Shown one piece after another: positions 7,081-13,641 of a stretch of DNA of 19,569 nucleotides. A model generated the notes under the pieces. The model had not been told where the DNA came from. It saw nothing but the letters and a program-made list of their open reading frames with translations, and ran no database searches. Position 1 is the first letter of the stretch, and every line of letters begins with the position of its first letter. The stretch is from an uncultured Succinivibrio sp. (GTDB taxonomy: Bacteria > Pseudomonadota > Gammaproteobacteria > Enterobacterales > Succinivibrionaceae), in contig CAAGLL010000052.1 in NCBI GenBank assembly GCA_900770725.1, positions 1 to 19,569 on the forward strand, read 5' to 3'. The position numbers and the translations under genes are program-made.

Positions 7081-7815
7081 ATGAACATCCATGACGACAG
7101 CATGATCACGGTCGAAGGCACCAAGGATCCATCAAGGAAGACTCCCCTGCTCAAGGTGTTCCTGCGCGGGCTGTGGTCCGAGAACCCGGGGCTGTGCCAG
7201 CTCCTGGGCATGTGCCCGCTGCTTGCAGTCTCAACCTCGGCCGTGAGCGCCCTGGGACTTGGGCTTGCCACGCTGCTCGTGGTCTGCTTAAGCTCGCTCA
7301 TCATCTCGATCTTGAGGCGCTTCATCCTGCGCGAGGTGCGCATCCCCCTCTACGTGGTGCTCATCGCCACCCTGGTGACCGTGGTGCGCGCCTACACCGA
7401 GGCCTACTACCCCGACCTCTACAGCTCGCTTGGGATCTACCTCCCGCTCATCGTGACCAACTGCATCATCATGGGCCGCGCCGAGGCGGTGGCAGGCCGC
7501 GAGAACCCGCTGCGCTCGCTGCTCGACGCGGCTGGCACGGGCTTGGGCTTCGGCCTGGTGCTCTTCGTGCTGGGATCGATCCGCGAGATCTTAGGCGCCG
7601 GCACCTGGATGGCCGGGGCCGGCACGGTGCTGGGCTCCTGGGCCAGCGGCCTTGAGACCGTGCTCTACCCCTCGGACTACACCTACCTCGTGGCGATCCT
7701 GCCTCCGGGAGGGTTCTTCGTGCTGGCGCTGCTCATCGCCATGAAGAACGCCCACGCCATCCACGCGCGCAACCGCCGCGAGAACCGCTTCCGCATCGAC
7801 TCGGTGCGCGACTGA
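7081..7815 (+). CDS. rsxE: Rnf/Rsx electron transport complex subunit E
   Basis: RsxE is the second six-helix core subunit, homologous to RsxA and oriented oppositely in the membrane. The 244-residue product shows the paired motifs WSENPGLCQLLGMCPLLAVS (C45) and LPLIVTNCIIMGRAEA (C128), matching the RsxA cysteines that share the intramembrane [2Fe-2S] cluster in family structures. It also has SIREILGAG and a C-terminal helix ending PPGGFFVLALLIAMKNA. The start is the ATG at 7081, with GGAGG at 7071-7075 five bases before it. An in-frame TTG at 7069 is rejected because it overlaps that signal. This is the last gene of the operon. Length is slightly above E. coli RsxE (about 231), mostly at the N-terminus. 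Confidence 0.97.
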   Translation: MNIHDDSMITVEGTKDPSRKTPLLKVFLRGLWSENPGLCQLLGMCPLLAVSTSAVSALGLGLATLLVVCLSSLIISILRRFILREVRIPLYVVLIATLVTVVRAYTEAYYPDLYSSLGIYLPLIVTNCIIMGRAEAVAGRENPLRSLLDAAGTGLGFGLVLFVLGSIREILGAGTWMAGAGTVLGSWASGLETVLYPSDYTYLVAILPPGGFFVLALLIAMKNAHAIHARNRRENRFRIDSVRD

Positions 7816-7823
7816 CCCCAACC

Positions 7824-7848
7824 CTGCGGCGCCTTCAAGGCGCCGCAG
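7824..7848 (+). terminator. Hairpin terminator of the rsx operon
   Basis: A 10-bp GC-rich stem, CTGCGGCGCC at 7824-7833 with GGCGCCGCAG at 7839-7848, encloses a five-base loop and begins nine bases after the rsxE stop. It is followed by a pyrimidine-rich TTCCTTCC rather than a pure T-tract, so termination may be only moderately efficient. Confidence 0.7.
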
Positions 7849-8022
7849 TTCCTTCCATCCAGCCTGGCGCCGGGCATTGCCGCCCTTGCCGCATCATCCC
7901 TTCCATTCGTCACAAAGCACCCATCCGCTTTGCCGCGCCGCGGCAAGCTTTGCCGCTTCCAAAGCTCTGGTTCCCTCCCTAAAATCCGAGTCAACTGATT
8001 GAAATTGCATAATAAGCACCAG
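7849..8022. other. Intergenic spacer upstream of the flgE promoter
   Basis: About 170 bases between the rsx terminator and the sigma-54 promoter show no convincing gene on either strand. Sigma-54 promoters need an upstream enhancer-bound activator (in flagellar systems an FlrC- or FleR-like protein), so activator sites could lie here. No clear repeated site was recognised. Confidence 0.4.
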
Positions 8023-8039
8023 TTGGCACGACCCTTGCT
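8023..8039 (+). promoter_or_regulatory. Sigma-54 (RpoN) promoter of flgE
   Basis: TTGGCACG at 8023-8030 and TTGCT at 8035-8039 reproduce the full -24/-12 consensus (YTGGCACG-N4-TTGCW). The invariant GG (8025-8026) and GC (8037-8038) are separated by exactly ten bases. Transcription should start near 8050, leaving a leader of about 120 bases before flgE. Hook and basal-body genes are classic sigma-54 targets in polar-flagellate gammaproteobacteria, which supports both the site and the flgE call. Confidence 0.9.
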
Positions 8040-8049
8040 CATCATGGGT

Positions 8050-8172
8050 CAAAGGGCCTGAGCCCTGATTAAATAAAAAAAAGAGCGGATAAGCGCGCGG
8101 CAAGGCAATGCCGCGATGCACGAGCCCAGCGAGAGAAAGCAAATAACAATACAGTAGTGTGGAGACAATAGA
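8050..8172 (+). other. flgE 5' leader with two hairpins
   Basis: Downstream of the sigma-54 site lie a short hairpin AGGGC-CTGA-GCCCT (about 8053-8066) followed by an A-rich run, and a 7-bp stem CGCGGCA/TGCCGCG (8096-8102 with 8109-8115, six-base loop). GGAG at 8161-8164 is the likely Shine-Dalgarno, eight bases before the ATG. The hairpins may stabilise the message or modulate translation. This is inference only. Confidence 0.45.
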
Positions 8173-9600
8173 ATGTTTGGCATCCCTTTAAGCGGCCTCA
8201 ACGCCTGCCAGAAATACCTGGACGTAACATCGAACAACATATCCAACGCCAATTCCTACGGCTTCAAGAAGTCCCGCGCCGAGTTCGCCGACATCTACAG
8301 CAGCAATGTCTTCACCTCGACCAAGACTGCCACCGGCATGGGCGTTTTGACTTCCACCGTGGCCCAGCAGTTCTCCCAGGGCTCGCTCACCGGCGACACC
8401 GGCAACAACCTGGACATGGCGATCGAGGGCAACGGCTTCTTCGTGCTCGCACCCGCCGCCAACGCCACCAACGCCCAGGCCACCGAGTCGCGCACCTACA
8501 CCAGGAACGGCGCCTTCGAGATCAACGCCGACGGCTATGTGGTGACTTCATCGGGCGACTACCTCCAGTTCTACGACATCAACGACGAGGACGAGGCCAC
8601 CAACCTCACCATCAGCGCCACCCACGCGCTGCAGATCCCTTCCACCACCGGCGCGCCCAAGGCTTCGTCCAAGCTCTCCATCGGCGTGAACCTCCCTGCA
8701 AACGCCGAGGCGAAGACGCTCACCAACTTCGATCCGACCGACAGCACCACCTACAACGCCGCGACTTCCGAAACCGTCCATGACTCCCTCGGCGGCGCGC
8801 ACACGCTGACCTACTACTTCATCAAGAACCCCCCCGCGAACAACGGCAACACCACCTGGAACGTCATCACCATGGTGGACGGCACGTCGGTGGACAACCT
8901 CGTCGACCTCTACGACGGGAACAAAAAAGCGCTGACCGACAAGGATGCGAAGTTCACCGTCGCCAACGGCGCCTCGCCGCTCAACGGCGTCGAAGTCCAC
9001 GGTGCCACTCTGGTGTTCAACACCTCAGGCGAGATGCTCAACGACCAGAGCATCCCGACTGACGGAAACTTCTTCCTGGCCAACGCCGGCAGCGCGCACC
9101 CGACTAACACCGGCCACTCGCTGGCCCACGCCATGGGCGGCGGCGTAGACACCGCCCAGGATGTCGCAGTGTCGCTTTCGGCAACCCAGTACGGCTCCTC
9201 GTCGTTCAACGTCTCCGTGACCCCGACCGACGACGGCTACTCCACCGGACTGCTCACCAACATCTCGGTCAACGACGACGGCGTGATGCTCGCGACCTAT
9301 TCGAACGGCCGCCAGGTGCACCTTGCGAAGGTCGCGATGGCCAACTTCATCAACCCGCAGGGCCTCACCAAGATAGGCGACACCCAGTGGCAGGAGAGCA
9401 TCGACTCGGGCGAGCCGATGGCCATCCAGGCCAACGTGGGCGTGGCGGGCGCCATCAAGGGCGCCAACCTCGAGCAGTCCAACGTCGATCTCACCGCATC
9501 GCTCGTCGATCTCATCATCGCCCAGCGCACCTACCAGGCCAACTGCCAGGCGCTGCAGACCCAGAACACCATGATGGACTCCATCATGAACGTCCGCTGA
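8173..9600 (+). CDS. flgE: Flagellar hook protein FlgE
   Basis: FlgE polymerises outside the cell to form the flexible hook joining the basal body to the filament, and is exported by the flagellar type III apparatus. The 475-residue protein starts with the rod/hook N-terminal motif FGIPLSGLNACQKYLDVTSN then NISNANSYGFKKSRAEF, has the FlgE-type segment NNLDMAIEGNGFFVL near 77-91, and ends with QSNVDLTASLVDLIIAQRTY, the paired C-terminal coiled-coil region of axial proteins. It is longer than Salmonella FlgE (about 403), with extra Thr/Asn/Ala-rich sequence in the surface domains, which vary widely. It sits alone between a sigma-54 promoter and a strong terminator. No flgD, flgF or other flagellar gene adjoins it, which is unusual for a hook gene. 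Confidence 0.96.
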   Translation: MFGIPLSGLNACQKYLDVTSNNISNANSYGFKKSRAEFADIYSSNVFTSTKTATGMGVLTSTVAQQFSQGSLTGDTGNNLDMAIEGNGFFVLAPAANATNAQATESRTYTRNGAFEINADGYVVTSSGDYLQFYDINDEDEATNLTISATHALQIPSTTGAPKASSKLSIGVNLPANAEAKTLTNFDPTDSTTYNAATSETVHDSLGGAHTLTYYFIKNPPANNGNTTWNVITMVDGTSVDNLVDLYDGNKKALTDKDAKFTVANGASPLNGVEVHGATLVFNTSGEMLNDQSIPTDGNFFLANAGSAHPTNTGHSLAHAMGGGVDTAQDVAVSLSATQYGSSSFNVSVTPTDDGYSTGLLTNISVNDDGVMLATYSNGRQVHLAKVAMANFINPQGLTKIGDTQWQESIDSGEPMAIQANVGVAGAIKGANLEQSNVDLTASLVDLIIAQRTYQANCQALQTQNTMMDSIMNVR

Positions 9601-9625
9601 CCATAAAGTTTCCACACGCTTTGAC

Positions 9626-9652
9626 GCCGCGGCATGACCGCGGCTTTTTTTT
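9626..9652 (+). terminator. Intrinsic terminator of flgE
   Basis: A perfect 7-bp stem GCCGCGG (9626-9632) with CCGCGGC (9638-9644), loop CATGA, is followed directly by eight T residues (9645-9652). It starts 26 bases after the flgE stop. This is the clearest rho-independent terminator in the window and makes flgE a single-gene transcript. Confidence 0.93.
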
Positions 9653-9779
9653 ATGTGCCTTGGGCCGTGATCGCCTAGAATTGGATGCGTGGACGACGGA
9701 GGCGCCGCCAGATGGCGCCGCGCGATGGATATGGATTGTTATCGGGGGCGGATCACGCCCGGGCAATGGAAGGATGCCA

Positions 9780-11324
9780 ATGAAGCTAGTGGAAGGTTAC
9801 CTGGGGCTGTGCCTTGCCATGGCGCTGTGCAGCTGCGCCTTCATCGCGCTCCAGTTCAACCTCTGCCCGCCCATGCCGCTGCTCTGGGCCGGGACTGCGA
9901 TCCCTGCCTTGGCGCTCGCCCGCGCCTGCATCCGCACCGCCTCGCGCCCAGGCAAGGTCTCCGGCATCATCGATCCGAGGATCCTGATCCTGGGCGCCGG
10001 GGCCATCTGCGCCGCCATCCCCCACTGGTGGATGTGCTTCTTCGTGCTGTGGCTCGGACAGGCCGACACCCTGCTCTCGCGCTTCTTCAAGGACGCGACC
10101 GAGAAGGCGCTCAAGTCCTTCCCCGGCGCCGGGCTACTCTCGGCGCGCTTCTCCGAGCGCGAGATCTCCATGCAGCGCATCGGCAGGGCCATGGGCTACC
10201 TCGCCTTCGCCGCCGCCGTCGGTACCTTCCTTGCCAAGGACGACATGCTCACCGCCGCGGCGGTGCTCTGCTCAGCCTGTCCGCGCGCGATCTGCGCGGT
10301 GCCATCGCTGGCGCTTGCAAACGCCATGGCGGCCCTCATGGAGCGCAACACCCTTGTGAGATCCAAGGCCGATCTTGAGAACCTCGCCAGGAGCTCGGTC
10401 TTCCTCACCGACAAGAACGGGACGCTCACCGACGGGCTGACCTCAGTCACCGACGTGCTGGGGTTCCGCGGCACCCCCGAGGACGAGGTGGTGGCGCTTG
10501 CCGCCTCGGCGGAGCTTGCCGATCCTGACACCATCGGGCGGGCGATCATCCGCGAGGCGGTCAGGCGCCGCGTCAAGCCGCTTCCGGTCACCCGCGGCCG
10601 CCGCTACCCCCAGCTTGGCTGCTACGCCATGATCGAGGGCACCGACTACCAATGCGGCAGCGAGCAGTTCATGCGCAAGGGCGGCAAGGCGGCGTTCGGC
10701 CGCGACGCCGACAAGCTCAACGCGCTCAGGCGCGAGGGCAAGACCGTGATCCTGCTTGCCGACGGCGCCAACATCATCGGCGCCATCGCCCTCTCCAACA
10801 GCGTGCGCTTTCATATGAAAGAGCTCGTCTCGTACATGCGCGCGACCGGGCATGAGATAGCCCTGCTCTCCTCGGACTCCCAGGCAACGCTCAAGGCCAT
10901 CGCCGATCAGGCCGCCATATTGCAGATCTCAAGCGGCATGAACGCCGACGAGAAGACTGCCGCCGTCGCGGCCTACGCCCACGACCGCGGCAGCCATGTC
11001 ATAGCCTTCACCCACAGCATCGAGGCCGCAGACGCCGCCGGCGTCCCCGTGGCGCTGCTCTCGATGGGGCCGTCGCTGTGCTCGCACGCCGCCGTGGTCA
11101 TAGGCTCAAATGACGTGCTCGAGCTCGCGCGCGCCAGGCGCAAGGCCGGCGAGGCGCTCTCCGAGGAGCGATTGATCTCTTGGATCTTCATCGTGCTGCA
11201 GGTGCTGCTTGCGGCCGCATCCATCGGCCTCGACCTCATGCCGGCCATCTCCTCCGCCATCGCGCTCATGCTCTCATCGGCAGCCCAGGCCTCAGCCTGC
11301 GTGCTCTGCGGCCGCAAGGCCTGA
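9780..11324 (+). CDS. Degenerate P1B-type ATPase-like membrane protein (probable pseudo-transporter)
   Basis: This 514-residue protein follows the plan of a heavy-metal P-type ATPase but lacks most catalytic motifs. Hydrophobic segments lie near 5-50, 66-96, 137-182 and at the C-terminus (about 467-508). The phosphorylation loop reads DKNGTLT (211-217) instead of DKTGTLT. The membrane CPC becomes CPR (167-169). The nucleotide-domain HP becomes DP (249-250). TGD becomes SSD (364-366). The GDGxND hinge is replaced by THSIEA (411-416). No actuator-domain TGES is found, and the space for that domain (about 100-130) is too short. The frame is nevertheless intact, with neighbour-like codon use, so it is probably a maintained pseudoenzyme. 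A regulatory or sensing role is inference. The start at 9780 follows AAGGA with a five-base spacer; the frame extends back into flgE without support. Transport of an ion by ATP hydrolysis is unlikely. Confidence 0.75.
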   Translation: MKLVEGYLGLCLAMALCSCAFIALQFNLCPPMPLLWAGTAIPALALARACIRTASRPGKVSGIIDPRILILGAGAICAAIPHWWMCFFVLWLGQADTLLSRFFKDATEKALKSFPGAGLLSARFSEREISMQRIGRAMGYLAFAAAVGTFLAKDDMLTAAAVLCSACPRAICAVPSLALANAMAALMERNTLVRSKADLENLARSSVFLTDKNGTLTDGLTSVTDVLGFRGTPEDEVVALAASAELADPDTIGRAIIREAVRRRVKPLPVTRGRRYPQLGCYAMIEGTDYQCGSEQFMRKGGKAAFGRDADKLNALRREGKTVILLADGANIIGAIALSNSVRFHMKELVSYMRATGHEIALLSSDSQATLKAIADQAAILQISSGMNADEKTAAVAAYAHDRGSHVIAFTHSIEAADAAGVPVALLSMGPSLCSHAAVVIGSNDVLELARARRKAGEALSEERLISWIFIVLQVLLAAASIGLDLMPAISSAIALMLSSAAQASACVLCGRKA

Positions 11325-11334
11325 CAAAGGCGGA

Positions 11335-11357
11335 TGCCAAAGGCTGCTGCCTTGGCA
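11335..11357 (+). terminator. Weak hairpin after the ATPase-like gene
   Basis: TGCCAAAGGC (11335-11344) pairs with GCCTTGGCA (11349-11357) in a nine-pair stem with one bulged A and a four-base loop, ten bases after the stop. It is followed by AAAACC rather than a T-tract, so it may only pause or protect the 3' end. Confidence 0.35.
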
Positions 11358-11387
11358 AAACCTAATGGCTTTCAAACAGTTTTTTAC

Positions 11388-11393
11388 TATAAT
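11388..11393 (+). promoter_or_regulatory. Candidate promoter of the phosphatase operon
   Basis: A perfect -10 hexamer TATAAT at 11388-11393 sits in a short AT-rich window between two GC-rich genes, with a weak -35 (TGGCTT, 11366-11371, 16-bp spacer). A consensus -35, TTGACA at 11400-11405, follows with only a poor -10 (CATTTA, 11423-11428). Either could drive the next three genes. The position, about 100 bases before the first start codon, is sensible. Confidence 0.5.
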
Positions 11394-11488
11394 TGCGCTT
11401 TGACAGCGCCGTTTCGGCCTGCCATTTAGCCTCCTTCCATGCAGCGCTGACCCCAAAGCGCCCGCGCTGAACCCGCAGGACAACAGCC

Positions 11489-11950
11489 TTGAAAAAGATC
11501 CTCTTTCTTTGCCACGGCAACATCTGCCGCTCGCCCGTCGCCGAACTCCTCTTCAACCGCGAAGCCCGCGGTGCCGGCATCTCCGCCCGCGCCCATGCCG
11601 AATCGGCCGCGCTGTCCTCGGAAGCCGTCGGCGAGGACATCTACCAGCCGATGCGCCGCCTGCTCATCGCCGAAGGCTTTGACAATCCCAGCCACATCTC
11701 GCGCCAGGCAACGCGCGGCGACATTGAAAAGTCTGATCTCGTGGTGGTGATGGACGAGGAGAACATCGCACTCTACAAGCGCCGCTTCGGGGAGTTCGGC
11801 TTTGACAAGGTGCGTCTGCTGCTCTCCTACGCAGGAGGCAATGAGATAGACGATCCCTGGTACACCAGGGAGTTCGAGCGCGCCATGTACGAGATCCTCG
11901 CAGGAGTGCGCGGTCTTGTCGCCGCGATAGCCGGGGGAGGCAGGCTGTGA
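11489..11950 (+). CDS. Low-molecular-weight protein-tyrosine phosphatase
   Basis: This 153-residue cytosolic phosphatase hydrolyses phosphotyrosine (in other families of the fold, phosphoarginine or arsenate) through a cysteinyl-phosphate intermediate. The N-terminal P-loop CHGNICRS (residues 8-15) has the C-X5-R-S signature, with nucleophile C8 and R14. The acid/base aspartate is in DDPWY (121-125), most likely D122. Length and fold order are typical. The start is TTG at 11489, with an AGGA eight bases upstream; family proteins begin exactly with this MKKILF pattern, so TTG is preferred. No tyrosine kinase or capsule gene adjoins it, so its substrate is unknown. The stop overlaps the next gene by four bases (GTGA), indicating translational coupling to the glycosidase. 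Confidence 0.93.
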   Translation: MKKILFLCHGNICRSPVAELLFNREARGAGISARAHAESAALSSEAVGEDIYQPMRRLLIAEGFDNPSHISRQATRGDIEKSDLVVVMDEENIALYKRRFGEFGFDKVRLLLSYAGGNEIDDPWYTREFERAMYEILAGVRGLVAAIAGGGRL

Positions 11951-13638
11951 GCGCGATCCTAAAAGGGCACCTGGAGGCAAGGCCGAAGGGAGCCGTGTCC
12001 CTTGGCAGCGCCAGGGCCGAGCTCTTCACGCTCATCCCGTCCCAAAAGGCCGCATGGCCATCATCGGAGTGGATCGCAGGCGACGGCCTCGAGCCCTCCC
12101 ACTCAAGCAGGATCTACGCCGAGGGCTTCCAGATGCTCTCGCTGCAAGAGGGGACGATCGGGCAGAGGATCTTCGCCGGGAGGTGCCCCGACGACGACCT
12201 GCCCTACCGGCATGATCCCCTGAGGGGGCCGGTACGCGAGGCCTACGGCATTGCGGCCTTCGAGAACTCAAGGGGCGGCTGGACGCTTCTGGGCTTCACC
12301 ACCTGCAGCGCGTCAAAGGGCCGATTCCTCATCGACGCCTCGTCATGCAGGATCGAAGTCTCACTTGGGATCTCAGACGGCCAGGGGCGCATCCCCGGCC
12401 AGGCGCTTGAGGGCGAGGGGTTCTGCCAGATAGCCTCGGAGGATCTGCAATCGGCGCTTTCGCTTTTCGCGTCAATCGCCGGCAGGGGCTCCCTCGCGTC
12501 CAAAAGGCCGCCGATGGGCTGGTGCTCGTGGTACAGCCGCTACGAGAAGGTGACCGAGGAATACGTCCGCGACAGCCTTGAGGTGCTCAAGACACTGCCG
12601 GAGCTTGACTGCGTGCTCATAGACGACGGCTACCAGGAGCACATGGGCGACTGGCTCTCGTTCTCAGGCAAGTTCCCCCGCGGTCTTGGCGGGATCTGCT
12701 CGGACATCCGCGATGCCTCCAAGGTTCCCGGGATCTGGCTTGCCCCGATGATCGCGTCCGGAGCGTCTGCCCTTGCGCGCGAGCATCCGCAGTGGCTGGC
12801 GCGCAATCCCGGCAGCGGCATCGCAAGCGCCTCTGACCTCACCTACGGCGGCTGGCGCGACCTCCCATGGCTCACGCTCGACTACGGCAACCCCGAGGTC
12901 CGGAAGTGGATGGCCTCGGTGGTGCGCGAGCTTCGTCGCAAATACGGGATCAGGCTATTCAAGCTCGACTCGCTCTACTGGGGCGCCTACGAGGGGCTTT
13001 CGTTCAGCACACCGATGACCGGGGTGATGAACGTGCGCCTTGCCCTGCAGGCGATCCGCGAGGGCGCTGGCGAGGACAGCTTCATATTGGGCTGCAACGC
13101 CCCGCTGTGGGCCTGCAGCGGCCTGGTCGACGGCATGAGGATCGCCGACGACGCAGCGCGCAATGCCAGGGTGTTCGCCGCCAACTCCGAGGCCTGCAGC
13201 CTGAGATCCTGGATGAACCGGAGCATGTGGTTGAACGATCCGGACTGCCTGCTGCTTTGCGATCTCGGGGATCAGCGCGCATCGGAAGGAGAGTACGCCT
13301 TCCATCTCGGGTCGATCCTAGCCACCGACGGGATCTTCATGTCGGGCGACGATCTGACCGCCATGAGCGAAGAGCGCCTTGACCTGCTCCGCCGCGCGGC
13401 CGAAGCTGCCGCAGCGCCAAAGAAGGTCGTCTGGAGCCAGGATCGCCAGAGCGCCGAAATCCTGATGCCAAGCCTCGGCAAGGCCATCGCCGTGGCGCTC
13501 AACCGCAGCTCCCTTGCGCATGACTTCGCCATGCCGCAGGGAGCTGATTTCATGAATTTGCACGGATCCGGAGGAGCCATGCGCATTCCCCCGCTTTGCG
13601 GAGCGCTCGTGGAGCATCAGTGCCCAGGGAGCATTTAA
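11947..13638 (+). CDS. GH36-type alpha-galactosidase (melibiase/raffinose synthase clan)
   Basis: A 563-residue clan GH-D glycosidase expected to release alpha-galactose from oligosaccharides such as melibiose or raffinose. The N-terminal 180 residues would form the beta-sandwich domain. The (beta/alpha)8 barrel opens with MGWCSWYSRYEKV (190-202), then VLIDDGYQ (223-230) and GIWLAPMIAS (262-271). The presumed nucleophile is D341 in RLFKLDSLYWG, and the acid/base is D401 or D402 in DGMRIADDA. No signal peptide is seen, so a cytoplasmic enzyme is likely. The start is GTG at 11947, overlapping the phosphatase stop. No sugar transporter or regulator is nearby, so the physiological substrate cannot be stated; a raffinose-synthase-like transferase is possible but less likely in a bacterium. 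Confidence 0.85.
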   Translation: MSAILKGHLEARPKGAVSLGSARAELFTLIPSQKAAWPSSEWIAGDGLEPSHSSRIYAEGFQMLSLQEGTIGQRIFAGRCPDDDLPYRHDPLRGPVREAYGIAAFENSRGGWTLLGFTTCSASKGRFLIDASSCRIEVSLGISDGQGRIPGQALEGEGFCQIASEDLQSALSLFASIAGRGSLASKRPPMGWCSWYSRYEKVTEEYVRDSLEVLKTLPELDCVLIDDGYQEHMGDWLSFSGKFPRGLGGICSDIRDASKVPGIWLAPMIASGASALAREHPQWLARNPGSGIASASDLTYGGWRDLPWLTLDYGNPEVRKWMASVVRELRRKYGIRLFKLDSLYWGAYEGLSFSTPMTGVMNVRLALQAIREGAGEDSFILGCNAPLWACSGLVDGMRIADDAARNARVFAANSEACSLRSWMNRSMWLNDPDCLLLCDLGDQRASEGEYAFHLGSILATDGIFMSGDDLTAMSEERLDLLRRAAEAAAAPKKVVWSQDRQSAEILMPSLGKAIAVALNRSSLAHDFAMPQGADFMNLHGSGGAMRIPPLCGALVEHQCPGSI

Positions 13639-13641
13639 GCC

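Noticed and set aside
9387..9779. Upstream extension of the ATPase-like frame into flgE
   Set aside because: It reads out of frame through flgE with low-complexity Arg/His/Gly-rich sequence, and a good Shine-Dalgarno marks 9780.
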